Shown here: positions 41,412 to 49,921 of the stretch, one piece after another
How the letters are laid out: each line of letters begins with the position of its first letter
Position numbering within the stretch: the first letter of the stretch is position 1
From: an uncultured Oscillibacter sp.
GTDB lineage: Bacteria; Bacillota; Clostridia; Oscillospirales; Oscillospiraceae
Assembly: GCA_910584995.1 (NCBI GenBank)
Contig: CAJUDW010000002.1
Span: 97,209-161,208, forward strand
DNA length: 64,000 bases
Direction: 5' to 3'
Notes under the pieces: generated by a model
Told to the model about the DNA's origin: nothing
Seen by the model: the letters and a program-made list of their open reading frames with translations, nothing else
Databases searched by the model: none
Program-made: the position numbers and the translations under genes

Positions 41412-42935
41412 ATGAATATTAAACAGGCAAAACAGGAGATTTTGAACACCCTCAAGGCATATCTGGCCCGGGACGGGCTGGGAAACTATCTGATCCCCTC
41501 CGTCCGCCAGAGGCCCGTATTGCTGATGGGCCCGCCGGGCATCGGCAAGACCCAGATCATGGAGCAGGCGGCAGCGGAGGCCGGGGTGGGGCTGGTGGCC
41601 TATACCATCACCCACCACACCCGCCAGAGCGCCGTGGGACTGCCCTTTATTGAGAAGCGGATCTACGGCAGTGAGGAGTTTTCCGTTACGGAATACACCA
41701 TGAGTGAGATCCTGGCCTCAGTATACCGTCTTATGGAGCGGACGGGCCTGCGGGAGGGGATTTTATTCCTGGACGAGATTAACTGCGTCTCGGAGACCCT
41801 GGCGCCCATGATGCTGCAATTCCTCCAGTGCAAGACCTTCGGCAACCAGAGGTTGCCGGAGGGGTGGCTTATTGCGGCGGCGGGGAATCCGCCGGAGTAT
41901 AACCGCTCCGTCCGGGAATTCGATGTGGTGACGCTGGATCGGGTGAAGCGGATGGATATTACGGCGGATTTCGCCGTCTGGAAAGAGTACGCTGTCCGGA
42001 AGGGCGTCCACGGGGCGGTTGTCTCCTATTTGGATATCAAGAAGGACAACTTCTATCGGGTAGAAACGGCGGTGGACGGCCTCCAGTTCGCCACCGCCCG
42101 GGGCTGGGAGGATCTGGGAGAACTGATCCGCGCCTATGAGGACCTGGGCCTCCGGGTAGACCGGGAGGTGGTGGGGCAGTATATCCAGATGCCCCGGATT
42201 GCCAAGGATTTTGCCAACTACCTGGAACTTTATTACAAGTACCAGCGGACCTACCACGTAGAGGATATCCTTCGGGGCACGTGGCAGCGGATTACCATGC
42301 TGGAACTGCGGGAGGCCCCTTTTGATGAAAAACTCTCTGTTCTGGGCCTGATCCTCTCCCGTCTCCATGAGTCCGCCCGGGATACCCGCCTCCAGGACGC
42401 CCTGGTTACCGCCCTCCACGCCGCCCTTCTGGAGTTCAAGGAGAAGATCCAGGATGCGGATCCGGCGGCGGTACTGGCCCAGTTGGTCTTCCAGCGGCAG
42501 GAAAAGCTGAAACAGGCCCGTGAGGCGGGCCGTTTGGAGCGGGAGGCCCGGGATCTGGGCCAGCGGGAGATCAACGCCCTGGAGGGGTACGGGAGCCGCC
42601 TCCGCAGGGAGAACCCGGCGGACGCCATGGAGGCCGTCCGGGGCTGGTTCCGGGAGGAAGTGGAGAAGCGGAAATCCTTGGGGACAGAGACCGGCGGCAT
42701 GTTCGACAACGCCTTCCGCTTTCTGGAGGAGGCCTTTGGCGACAGCCAGGAGATGGTGATGTTCGTCACGGAAATTACCGCCGGGTATGACACCAGCTGG
42801 TTTGTGGAAAACTTCGGCTGCTCCGCCTATTTCCGCCACAATCGGGAACTGCTTTTCGACGATGTGCGCCGCCGCATCCGGGAGGAGATTACCGCCGTTC
42901 AGGCGGAGAAGACGGAGGAAGAGGACAATGGATGA
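41412..42935 (+). CDS. MoxR-type AAA+ ATPase
   Basis: The 507-residue protein has a Walker A GPPGIGKTQ (residues about 40-48), Walker B ILFLDEINCVSE, sensor 1 AAAGNPPEYN and an arginine-rich LDRVKRMDI stretch. The C-terminal half is long, charged and helical, with an EKRKSLGTETGGMFDNAFRF patch. It belongs to the MoxR-like AAA_5 ATPases that work with VWA proteins. Its 3' end overlaps a NifU-type gene (ATGGATGA), so the two are coupled. An unclear ribosome binding site (AGAGAGG) precedes it. Confidence 0.92.
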   Translation: MNIKQAKQEILNTLKAYLARDGLGNYLIPSVRQRPVLLMGPPGIGKTQIMEQAAAEAGVGLVAYTITHHTRQSAVGLPFIEKRIYGSEEFSVTEYTMSEILASVYRLMERTGLREGILFLDEINCVSETLAPMMLQFLQCKTFGNQRLPEGWLIAAAGNPPEYNRSVREFDVVTLDRVKRMDITADFAVWKEYAVRKGVHGAVVSYLDIKKDNFYRVETAVDGLQFATARGWEDLGELIRAYEDLGLRVDREVVGQYIQMPRIAKDFANYLELYYKYQRTYHVEDILRGTWQRITMLELREAPFDEKLSVLGLILSRLHESARDTRLQDALVTALHAALLEFKEKIQDADPAAVLAQLVFQRQEKLKQAREAGRLEREARDLGQREINALEGYGSRLRRENPADAMEAVRGWFREEVEKRKSLGTETGGMFDNAFRFLEEAFGDSQEMVMFVTEITAGYDTSWFVENFGCSAYFRHNRELLFDDVRRRIREEITAVQAEKTEEEDNG

Positions 42936-43221
42936 GAAACTGCGGAAAATTGAAGCGGTTTTGGAGGAGAAGGTCCGCCCCGCCCTGCGGGCCCACGGCG
43001 GAGAGATCGCCGTGGAACGGCTGGAGGATGGCGTGCTCTATGTGAAGCTGCTGGGCCAGTGCGCCGGGTGCCCCTCCGCAGATTTGACCAACGAGACGCT
43101 GGTGGAGGCGGAACTGGTGAAGGCCCTGCCGGATCTGGTGCAAAAGGTGGCGGTGGTGCAAACGGTCAGCGACGAGCTTTGGGAGCAGGCAAAGCGGCTT
43201 CTGCGGGATCACCATCTTTGA
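42928..43221 (+). CDS. NifU C-terminal domain protein (Fe-S scaffold)
   Basis: The 97-residue protein is a stand-alone NifU C-terminal domain: VLEEKVRPALRAHGGEIAVE and the CxxC motif in GQCAGCPSADLTNETLVEAE. These proteins carry Fe-S clusters to targets. It is fused by 8-bp overlap to the MoxR gene, suggesting the system handles an Fe-S or metal protein. A 16-bp perfect terminator follows at 43259. Confidence 0.9.
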   Translation: MDEKLRKIEAVLEEKVRPALRAHGGEIAVERLEDGVLYVKLLGQCAGCPSADLTNETLVEAELVKALPDLVQKVAVVQTVSDELWEQAKRLLRDHHL

Positions 43222-43258
43222 CCACCTCCCTGCCAGGGGAAAGCGGCCGGCAGATCAA

Positions 43259-43294
43259 AAAGCGCGGGCACGGAGAATTCCGTGCCCGCGCTTT
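43259..43294. terminator. Terminator after the LRR-VWA-MoxR-NifU operon
   Basis: AAAGCGCGGGCACGGA pairs perfectly with TCCGTGCCCGCGCTTT across a 4-nt loop, in front of a convergent gene. Confidence 0.75.
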
Positions 43295-43337
43295 GATTCG
43301 GCGCTGATGCAGATGTACAAATCGCCTGCGGCGGGGA

Positions 43338-43724
43338 TTATTCCATAGGCGCGCCGCACTGGGGGCAGAACTTGCTGTCGCTGACGGCGCCGCAGATGGG
43401 GCAGGCCTTGCCGGCGGTTTCGGCCTCATCAGGGGCCCCGGCCTCTTCTTCGGCCTTCACAGGCTTGCTGGCCTCCAGTTCGGCGATCTTCGCCTTGGAG
43501 GCGTTCACGGCCTCTACCAGTTCCCGGACGGTGTCGGGAATTTCGCCCTCATATTCGTTGACAAACCACTCGCCGATGGAACGGAAGGTCTTGTCAATCT
43601 CCCGCTGTTCCCCGGCAATGGCTACGTTGATCTTGGCGAGATCCGCGGCGCCCTTCGCCTTGTCGGCGGCAGCGGCGGCCATATCCTTTGCTTTTTTGGT
43701 CAGTTCGTCAATAGAAAAAGCCAT
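43338..43724 (-). CDS. Zinc-ribbon protein with N-terminal coiled helix
   Basis: The 128-residue protein begins MAFSIDELTKKAKDMAAAAA, a long helical Ala/Lys/Glu-rich segment, and ends in a zinc ribbon (CPICGAVSDSKFCPQCG). Its exact function is unknown; small membrane- or nucleic-acid-linked proteins of this type are common in Clostridia. The ATG at 43724 follows GAAAGGAG. It is monocistronic. Confidence 0.85.
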   Translation of the reverse strand: MAFSIDELTKKAKDMAAAAADKAKGAADLAKINVAIAGEQREIDKTFRSIGEWFVNEYEGEIPDTVRELVEAVNASKAKIAELEASKPVKAEEEAGAPDEAETAGKACPICGAVSDSKFCPQCGAPME

Positions 43725-44269
43725 ATTGAAAACTCCTTTCATAGATCGGGCGCTCCGCCCGGGTATGTCCATATTCCATGAGACATAGTATACTGGAAAC
43801 AAAGGGTAAATGCAACAAATTTTCGCTTTGTTTACACAACGTTTACGATAAAAGCCACAAGAAATTGCTGCGCGGCAGCGATTCTTGCGGCTTTTGCAAT
43901 GATGTTTCCTGTATCCTTTCCCTTTATAGGGGCATGACACCCGGGGCAAATGTTTCCGTTCCGAACGCGCCGCCCTGTTTTACAGCCTCCGCAGCATGGG
44001 GTATTTATAGGTTTCCAATGATCCCCAAGGGCAGGGCAGATTTTTCAGATTTTTATTCGGCTCTCTTTCAACTGGTTCATTCACCATATTATGCGCCATA
44101 TTTTCCGGATAATAATTTGTAAAGAATGTAGAATCCCGGACATGCCACCCTGGGAATATTGTTAAAACGCCGGAAATGAACTGCTTTTTGGAAGGCCGGC
44201 GGCACACCGCCGCAGGCCCGCTCCCCTGCCAAGAAAATTTTCCCTGTCCCGATTTCCCGCCCTTCCATC
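43725..44269. other. Intergenic region before the cysteine T-box
   Basis: About 540 bases without a convincing gene. A hairpin (AAAAGCC-CAAGAA-GCTGC with its complement, about 43850-43894) with mismatches lies inside; the plus strand continues TTTTGC. A minus-strand frame of 101 codons at 43980-44285 has no good ribosome binding site. Confidence 0.45.
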
Positions 44270-44298
44270 TTGACACCCCGGACAAATCCTGCTAATAT
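44270..44298 (+). promoter_or_regulatory. Promoter of the cysE-cysS T-box operon
   Basis: TTGACA (44270-44275) and TAATAT (44293-44298) have a 17-base spacer. Confidence 0.75.
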
Positions 44299-44304
44299 GC
44301 TAGC

Positions 44305-44585
44305 AAAGGAAGCCGCTTCCTCTCCCCTGGCGGGACGGGGCGGGCTCCGGGAAAAAGTGAATAGCGCGATGAACGGAAAGAGTAGCGGTATGGACCAACG
44401 GACAGAGAGGGCGCGTCACCGGCTGAAAGCGGGCCCACGGAGGAGATCGTGAAGTGCGTCCGGGAGCGCGGGGGATGTGGACGCCCCCCGGCCGGCCTCC
44501 GTGAAAGGGCCTCCTTGAGTAATAAAAGAGAGTGGAACCGCGATTCGTCGCCTCTCGTACTTTTTGGTACGGGGGGCTTTTTTGA
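44305..44585 (+). ncRNA. T-box leader, cysteine-specific
   Basis: The T-box sequence AGAGTGGAACCGCG lies at 44529-44542, just before a terminator (GCCTCTCGTAC/GTACGGGGGGC, T6) at 44550-44584. Upstream are stem I features (AAGAGTAGCGG, GCTGAAAGC) and the specifier region GTGAAGTGCGTC, giving UGC (44455-44457) for cysteine. Uncharged tRNA-Cys binding would open the antiterminator and allow cysE-cysS transcription. Confidence 0.88.
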
Positions 44586-44618
44586 TCCTCCCGTCCGGCA
44601 CAAGGAGATTGGTAAGTT

Positions 44619-45296
44619 ATGGCAAAACGCGTAACCCGGTTGGGCGGCCTGCTGGCCGCCTACCAGCGGCGGGACCCCGCTGCCCGCAGCAAGCTGGAAA
44701 TTTTCCTGCTGTACCCTGGCGTACACGCCGTCCTCTATCACAGGGCGGCCCACTGGCTGTTCCAGCGCCGCTTTTTCTTCCTCGCCCGGTGTGTTTCCCA
44801 GTGGAGCCGGTTTTGGACCGGTATTGAGATCCACCCCGGCGCGAAGATTGGACGGCGGCTGGTGATTGACCACGGGATGGGCATTATCATCGGCGAGACC
44901 ACGGAAATCGGCGACGACTGCCTCCTCTACCAGGGCGTCACCCTGGGAGGCACCGGTAAGGATCAGGGAAAGCGCCACCCCACGCTGGGAAACCATGTCC
45001 TGGTGGGCTCCGGCGCCAAGGTCCTTGGGCCCTTCACCGTGGGGGATAACGCCCGCATCGCCGCCGGGGCGGTGGTCCTGCGGGAGGTGCCCCCTAACTG
45101 CACCGCCGTGGGGGTGCCCGCCCGGGTGGTCCGCTGTGCCGGCCAGCCTGTCTTTTACGCAGACGATGTGGATCAAATCCACATGGCAGACCCGGTCCTG
45201 GAAGAACTGACCGCCATGTCGGAACGGCTGGAGCAGCTGGAAGAGGAACTGTACCGGCTGAAAAATAGAAAAGGAATGAAAGGAAGGCCCGCCTGA
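44619..45296 (+). CDS. cysE: Serine O-acetyltransferase
   Basis: The 225-residue protein acetylates serine with acetyl-CoA, the first step of cysteine synthesis. It has the left-handed beta-helix with the family's signature GIEIHPGAKIGRRLVIDHGM, GETTEIGDDCLLYQGVTLGG and the GTGKDQGKRHPT loop, and a C-terminal helical tail (VLEELTAMSERLEQLEEELY). It is the first gene after a Cys T-box and 2 bp from cysS, so supply and charging of cysteine are co-controlled. AAGGAG precedes the ATG. Confidence 0.95.
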   Translation: MAKRVTRLGGLLAAYQRRDPAARSKLEIFLLYPGVHAVLYHRAAHWLFQRRFFFLARCVSQWSRFWTGIEIHPGAKIGRRLVIDHGMGIIIGETTEIGDDCLLYQGVTLGGTGKDQGKRHPTLGNHVLVGSGAKVLGPFTVGDNARIAAGAVVLREVPPNCTAVGVPARVVRCAGQPVFYADDVDQIHMADPVLEELTAMSERLEQLEEELYRLKNRKGMKGRPA

Positions 45297-45298
45297 TT

Positions 45299-46741
45299 AT
45301 GTATCTTTACAATTCCGCTACCCACAAAAAAGAGGAATTCAAAACCCACACCCCCGGCCGTGTGGAGATGTACACCTGCGGTCCCACCGTCTACCATTTC
45401 GCCCATATCGGCAACCTCCGCTCCTATGTCATGGAAGACGTCCTGGAAAAATACCTCCGTTACGCCGGATACGATGTGAACCGCGTCATGAATATCACCG
45501 ATGTTGGCCACCTCTCCAGCGACGCGGACACCGGCGAGGACAAGATGCTCAAGGGCGCGAAGCGGGAGCACAAAACGGTGCTGGAAATTGCCCAGTTTTA
45601 TACGGACGCCTTTTTTGAGGACTGCCGCCGCCTGAATATCAAGCGGCCTGACGTGGTGCAGCCTGCGACCGGCTGCATTGACGAGTATATCCGGATTATC
45701 TCCAAGCTGGTGGATACCGGCTACGCCTATCTGGCGGGAGGGAACGTGTATTTCGATTCCTCCAAATTGGCCCGCTACTATATCTTCAACGACCATGACG
45801 AAGAGGATTTGGCAGTGGGCGTCCGGGAGGGCGTGGAAGAGGATGAAAACAAGCGCAACCGGAACGACTTTGTCCTCTGGTTCACCAAGAGCAAGTTTGA
45901 GGATCAGGCCCTGAAATGGGACTCCCCCTGGGGCGTAGGCTATCCCGGCTGGCATATTGAGTGCTCCGGCATCTCCATGAAGTACAATGGGGAGTTCCTG
46001 GATCTCCACTGCGGCGGCGTGGACAACGCCTTCCCCCACCATACCAACGAGATTGCCCAGTCGGAGAGTTATCTGGGCCATCCCTGGTGCACCCACTGGT
46101 TCCATGTCCATCACCTCAACACCAACGACGGGAAGATGAGCAAATCCAAGGGCGAATTCCTGACGGTCTCCCTGCTGGAGGAGAAGGGCTATGATCCCCT
46201 GGCCTACCGCTATTTCTGCCTCCAGAGCCACTACCGGAAGGGCCTGGTCTTTACCTGGGAGAACCTGGATAATGCCCAGGGGGCCTATCAGAAGCTGGTG
46301 GGCCGGATTGCTGCCCTTGTCCCTGGGGGGGAAGTGGATCACGAGATTTTTGTGGATTATAAGGCCCGGTTCCTCCAGCAGATGGGGAACGATTTGAACA
46401 CGTCCATGGGCGTGACGGCCATTTTTGACGTGCTGAAGGCCAAGACCAACGACGCCACCAAGCTGGCCCTGATCGGGGACTTTGATACGGTGCTGTCCCT
46501 GAGCCTGCTGGACAAGGCGGCAGCGAAGCGGGCGGAGATTGCCCAGGCGCAGACCACTTCCGCCGGGGGCTATGTGATCACCGGCCAGGGGGATCCGGAG
46601 ATCGACGCCCTGGTACTCCAGCGCTACGAGGCCAAGAAGGCGAAGAATTTCGCGGAGGCAGATCGGATTCGGGATGAACTGAAAGCTTTGGGTATTGAGA
46701 TTGTTGATGTCAAAGGCGGCGTCAACTGGAAGCGGGTTTGA
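45299..46741 (+). CDS. cysS: Cysteine-tRNA ligase
   Basis: The 480-residue class I synthetase has the zinc and HIGH region (CGPTVYHFAHIGNLRSYV, with HIGN instead of HIGH), GWHIECS, the zinc ligands in HHTNEIAQSE and the KMSKSKGE loop. The C-terminal helical anticodon-binding part ends RIRDELKALGIEIVDVKGGV. The HIGN form occurs in some CysRS proteins. It lies 2 bp after cysE under the T-box. Confidence 0.94.
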   Translation: MYLYNSATHKKEEFKTHTPGRVEMYTCGPTVYHFAHIGNLRSYVMEDVLEKYLRYAGYDVNRVMNITDVGHLSSDADTGEDKMLKGAKREHKTVLEIAQFYTDAFFEDCRRLNIKRPDVVQPATGCIDEYIRIISKLVDTGYAYLAGGNVYFDSSKLARYYIFNDHDEEDLAVGVREGVEEDENKRNRNDFVLWFTKSKFEDQALKWDSPWGVGYPGWHIECSGISMKYNGEFLDLHCGGVDNAFPHHTNEIAQSESYLGHPWCTHWFHVHHLNTNDGKMSKSKGEFLTVSLLEEKGYDPLAYRYFCLQSHYRKGLVFTWENLDNAQGAYQKLVGRIAALVPGGEVDHEIFVDYKARFLQQMGNDLNTSMGVTAIFDVLKAKTNDATKLALIGDFDTVLSLSLLDKAAAKRAEIAQAQTTSAGGYVITGQGDPEIDALVLQRYEAKKAKNFAEADRIRDELKALGIEIVDVKGGVNWKRV

Positions 46742-46809
46742 GAAAAACGCATAAAAATGTCAGTGGTTGGCGGCATTGCCGAAGGTGTGCCGGCGGCTTC
46801 TGAAAGCGA

Positions 46810-46849
46810 CAGGAACCGTTACTAGGCAGAGTGACGGTTCCTGTGTTTT
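46810..46849 (+). terminator. Terminator of the cysE-cysS operon
   Basis: CAGGAACCGT pairs with ACGGTTCCTG across a 14-nt loop and is followed by TGTTTT. Confidence 0.75.
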
Positions 46850-46954
46850 ACCACACTCGAACAGTAAATCGTCCAGGCGGAGGGCAAAAAGATAAAAAAA
46901 TAGTAAAAAAGGGCTGAAGCAACGCTAAGTTGCCTAAATGTAAATCATAATTGG

Positions 46955-46983
46955 TTTACAATAGTTGGGATATTGATTAAAAT
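46955..46983 (+). promoter_or_regulatory. Promoter of the AT-rich islet
   Basis: TTTACA (46955-46960) and TAAAAT (46978-46983) have a 17-base spacer, just before the HTH fragment. Confidence 0.65.
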
Positions 46984-46998
46984 CAAGAGGTGAAATAA

Positions 46999-47118
46999 AT
47001 GAAGTTGAATGGAAAACTGGTTTACTTACGGAAGAAAAAAGGGCTTACCCAATTAGAATTGGCGGAGACCGTGAAGGTGTCCCGGCAAGCTGTGTCTAAA
47101 TGGGAATCGGGAGAATGA
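46999..47118 (+). pseudogene. Truncated XRE-type HTH regulator
   Basis: Thirty-nine codons encode the start of a Cro/C1 domain (KLNGKLVYLRKKKGLTQLEL, SRQAVSKWESGE) and then stop at TGA, right after the recognition helix, where intact relatives continue for another 20-30 residues. The stop overlaps the next start (ATGA). This looks like the remnant of a regulator joined by deletion to another gene. GAGGTG lies before the ATG, so the fragment may still be made. Confidence 0.7.
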
Positions 47119-47282
47119 AGAACTCCTTTGTGAAATGGGGAGTTGCTGTATTGCTGCTTTTGATAATGATAGGGCTTGTTTGGTTTTTTTATAACAACCA
47201 TGAAAGGACCTTTTCAGTTAGAGATATGGTAGGGGAAGAGGTGGTTGCTGAACCAGATGGAAATTTTTCAGTAGGATGGTAG
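47115..47282 (+). CDS. Small membrane protein, possibly the N-terminal part of a frameshifted gene
   Basis: The ATG at 47115 overlaps the HTH fragment's stop. The 55 residues start with a membrane helix (VKWGVAVLLLLIMIGLVWFF) and then NNHERTFSVRDMVGEEVVAE. Its TAG lies inside the ATG of the next frame (ATGGTAG). The two frames together may represent one broken membrane protein. No family recognised. Confidence 0.5.
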   Translation: MKNSFVKWGVAVLLLLIMIGLVWFFYNNHERTFSVRDMVGEEVVAEPDGNFSVGW

Positions 47283-47584
47283 AGATGGAGGGAGGTGACA
47301 CGTTTAATCATTACCAAACAGAGCGCGATACGGCAGATACATATGAATGGATTCATGTTCATGGGGATCATATTGGCTGGATCCACACGGATTACTATAC
47401 TGATGTGGAAGCGGCGCGTTCCATGGAAGAAGCTTCTGCGGCGGCGTGGGCCCGATATAAGGAATTGGGAGAAGCTGCAAAAAAACTGTTATTTATGAAG
47501 TGGCATGATGTGCGGCAAGATAAAGAAGGAGTTCTTCCTGTTATTATGTCTGTCCCTGATGGTGTTGTCGGCATGTACGCCTGA
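47276..47584 (+). CDS. Hypothetical protein, possible C-terminal part of the same gene
   Basis: The 102-residue frame starts MVEMEGGDTFNHYQTERDTA and includes YEWIHVHGDHIGWIHTDYY. Its start overlaps the previous stop by 7 bases in a different frame, which fits either a frameshift or tight coupling. The last third overlaps the next lipoprotein gene in another frame, so the true end may be earlier. Confidence 0.45.
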   Translation: MVEMEGGDTFNHYQTERDTADTYEWIHVHGDHIGWIHTDYYTDVEAARSMEEASAAAWARYKELGEAAKKLLFMKWHDVRQDKEGVLPVIMSVPDGVVGMYA

Positions 47585-48251
47585 GATAAAAAACGCTGAC
47601 ATGGAAGCTGAGAATGATCAAGAGGGCGGTTATCAAGAAGAGATTGGTAACACGGATGAAGCAGAGGCAGTTGGGGATAAAACGGTCTCTGATATTCAGA
47701 TTAAACCGGTTCCCCCAAATATTCTACAGCCTGAAGATATAGAAAGAGAATACGCGGCAAAAACGCTGCTAAATTCTGCGTTTTCTTTCGATAGTGGCGA
47801 TTCGGCACCGACAACTACTGAAGAGAATGGACTGGTGAGCCTTCGATATTTGAAAAATGAAGAAGATCCCAGTGATTTTTTCGTTGTGGATTTTTGCCAA
47901 GGCTATGATTTCCCTATGACCCTATATCACTTTTCCCATCCGAATGATGAAGACAAACATATTGAGGACGAAAAGGACTTTGCTTTTGATGAGGGGATGG
48001 TAGAAGAAGCGAAACGCTTTCTTGCAGAAGTATATGGAGTGGATTGCGCTGCGTCAGATATTTACGCTTATGGATATGAAAATAAAATTTCCGTGCAATT
48101 CAATGTAAGTGAAGATCAAGTATTTCAGGTTCGCTTTTATTACAAAGAGAAGCAGCCGGTAGGGCTGCTTTACTTTACGGAAGAGGCCTATGCAGAAGAG
48201 GCAATGGAAGCGAATGATGCAGTGATATTATTCTCCTCTAGGAAGAGATAA
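47508..48251 (+). CDS. Lipoprotein of unknown function in the AT-rich islet
   Basis: The 247-residue protein has a signal sequence KIKKEFFLLLCLSLMVLSAC with a lipobox Cys and an acidic mature part (EEDPSDFFVVDFCQGYDFPM, EEAKRFLAEVYGVDC). No family recognised. Base composition is much richer in A+T than the flanks. The start could be ATG 47505 or 47508; no strong ribosome binding site is visible, so expression may depend on coupling to the overlapping upstream frame. Confidence 0.65.
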   Translation: MCGKIKKEFFLLLCLSLMVLSACTPEIKNADMEAENDQEGGYQEEIGNTDEAEAVGDKTVSDIQIKPVPPNILQPEDIEREYAAKTLLNSAFSFDSGDSAPTTTEENGLVSLRYLKNEEDPSDFFVVDFCQGYDFPMTLYHFSHPNDEDKHIEDEKDFAFDEGMVEEAKRFLAEVYGVDCAASDIYAYGYENKISVQFNVSEDQVFQVRFYYKEKQPVGLLYFTEEAYAEEAMEANDAVILFSSRKR

Positions 48252-48558
48252 GGATACAGGCGAACTTGTTCTGGGAAAAATGCCGGCGGCGGTATATCGT
48301 TATGGTTGCGGCAAAACGCAGAAACCGCCGCTCCGGCAAGTGGTTTTTTGATACAATAAAAGAGACTTGACGGGCCCGCTGGTGGAGGCGCGCCCTGTAT
48401 TTTTTAGCATAGCAGTGAAAAAGCCGCTGTCAAGCGGAAGAGGGGGCGGGAATTCCGCCCCCTCTCGTTATATCCGGCAAATAAACGCTTTGGCAGCGGC
48501 TGGGCCATTGGCCGGGCCGCTGCCGGACGTCAAGTTGAAGCGCTGAAACCTTGCGGTA
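48252..48558. other. Spacer with two strong hairpins
   Basis: About 300 bases without a gene. AGAGGGGGCGG/CCGCCCCCTCT (48439-48465) and GGCAGCGGC/GCCGCTGCC with an inner GGCC/GGCC (48492-48524) are likely terminators for the two convergent sides. Confidence 0.6.
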
Positions 48559-49326
48559 TCATTTGAACACGATTTTATACTGCCCTGCCACGCCGGGAAT
48601 CAGGGAGAGGAAGGTCCGGAGCGTTGCCTCCGCCTGCTGGTTGGCCTTGGTAAGCAGGCCGGAGGCAATAGCTTTTTTCTCCATGGCGGTTTTCTGGTCG
48701 CTGATAAAGGCGTTATAATCCTCCAGAGTCACCTCGTTGAAAAGGCCGTTTTTCACCTCCACCACCTCGATGCTTTCCTGGGGGATGTTATTGTCCGTGA
48801 CGGTGCTGACGGGCAGGATGACGGTAATCGTGCGGGAATCCTCATTGACGTCAATCTGTGTCTTGCTCAGGTCGATGCCTGCTTTAATCGTGCCGTCATA
48901 GGTGATGAGGATGCTTTTTCCGCTGAACGGCAGCTTCCAGCCGTTGCCCCATTGCGCATAACTCTCGCTTTTATCCGCGTTTGTGTAGATATACTCCTGG
49001 GTCACCAGCTGCTGAAGGGATCCCAGCTGGTCTTTGATGGTTTCGCTGGTGATGACGGGAACGGAATTCCGCTCGCTGGCCTCCTCGGCCTCCCGCAGCC
49101 GCGTGTTCATCTTTTCCAGCAGTTCGTGCTGCCGGGCCAAATCCTCCTCCATTTCCTTCTGGCGGGCATGGGCGGCGAAGGAGGTTTTCAGCAGCGCGGC
49201 TACGGCGATCAACAATACCAGGATCACAAGCCAGGGGATTAGGCCTCTGCGTTTTTGGCGCTGCACCATGAATACCTGTGTCTTCTCTTTCCGTTCTCCC
49301 GCGCTGTCTTTGAAATCAAGTTCCAT
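48559..49326 (-). CDS. DUF4230 domain protein
   Basis: The 255-residue protein has a basic N-terminus, one membrane helix (about 28-46, LIPWLVILVLLIAVAALL), a coiled-coil stretch (ARQHELLEKMNTRLREAEEA) and an outer DUF4230 domain with ILITYDGTIKAGIDLSKTQI and TVILPVSTVTDNNIPQESIE. The family is widespread in gut Firmicutes with unknown function. The ATG at 49326 follows AAGGAGG. Confidence 0.85.
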   Translation of the reverse strand: MELDFKDSAGERKEKTQVFMVQRQKRRGLIPWLVILVLLIAVAALLKTSFAAHARQKEMEEDLARQHELLEKMNTRLREAEEASERNSVPVITSETIKDQLGSLQQLVTQEYIYTNADKSESYAQWGNGWKLPFSGKSILITYDGTIKAGIDLSKTQIDVNEDSRTITVILPVSTVTDNNIPQESIEVVEVKNGLFNEVTLEDYNAFISDQKTAMEKKAIASGLLTKANQQAEATLRTFLSLIPGVAGQYKIVFK

Positions 49327-49454
49327 CTTACGGCCTCCTTGCAAATTTTGGCCATGTCCGGGGACATGCCTGGGTTATGGGGGATGCAGTTTCTGCGATG
49401 GGGGGATTTTCGCAGCAGCGGCCTTGGAGGCGTTTCCACTCCCAGACGCGCCGG

Positions 49455-49722
49455 GCGAAAAACAAAAAACGCCGCGCAGGACTAACGCCCACACAGCGTA
49501 AGAAGGAACTTCTTATGCGATGTCCGCTGCAGAATACGCAAAACCCGCCCCTTGCGGAAAGGGCCGGAATGTCGTATCATATTCCATACGCCGCGGCCTT
49601 TTGGCTGTTGTGTAGGTGGATTGGACACCGGCATAGGCTTGCAGGTGTTGAGAGCGTCTGCAAGCCGTCGCATTTTCATGTTTCTTGTCTGCTATCATAA
49701 CACAAATCCAATTGGGGTGCAA
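49455..49722 (-). other. Promoter-bearing region without a clear gene
   Basis: A good sigma-A promoter (TTGCAC 49717-49722, 17 bases, TATGAT 49694-49699, minus strand) precedes about 230 bases with several hairpins (GGCTTGCAG/CTGCAAGCC, GGAAT/ATTCC, AAGAAG/CTTCTT, and outer ATGCGA/TCGCAT) and then a T6 run near 49470. A 65-codon frame at 49482-49679 has no good ribosome binding site. This could be an RNA gene or a small protein gene. Confidence 0.4.
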
Positions 49723-49755
49723 GGGGCTTTCCGCTCCCTGCCTATGGGGCGGAGA

Positions 49756-49783
49756 GGGGGACGGAATTTCCGCCCCCCTTTTT
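49756..49783 (+). terminator. Plus-strand terminator in the gene-free region
   Basis: GGGGGACGGA pairs with TCCGCCCCC across a 3-nt loop, then T5 on the plus strand. No plus-strand gene ends here, so it is unexplained. Confidence 0.5.
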
Positions 49784-49921
49784 GTTCCATTTTCTGCGCC
49801 GGAGGTTTCCTGTCAGCCGTGCCCGGCGGCTTGGGCAGGACCGGCTGACGGCCGGGGGATGCCAGGCTATAGGGAAGGCGGCGGAAAGGGCATACCGGGG
49901 GGCGGCGCAGGGCCGGCCCAT

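Noticed and set aside
43980..44285. 101-codon minus-strand frame
   Set aside because: No good ribosome binding site, overlaps the T-box promoter and lacks any family features.
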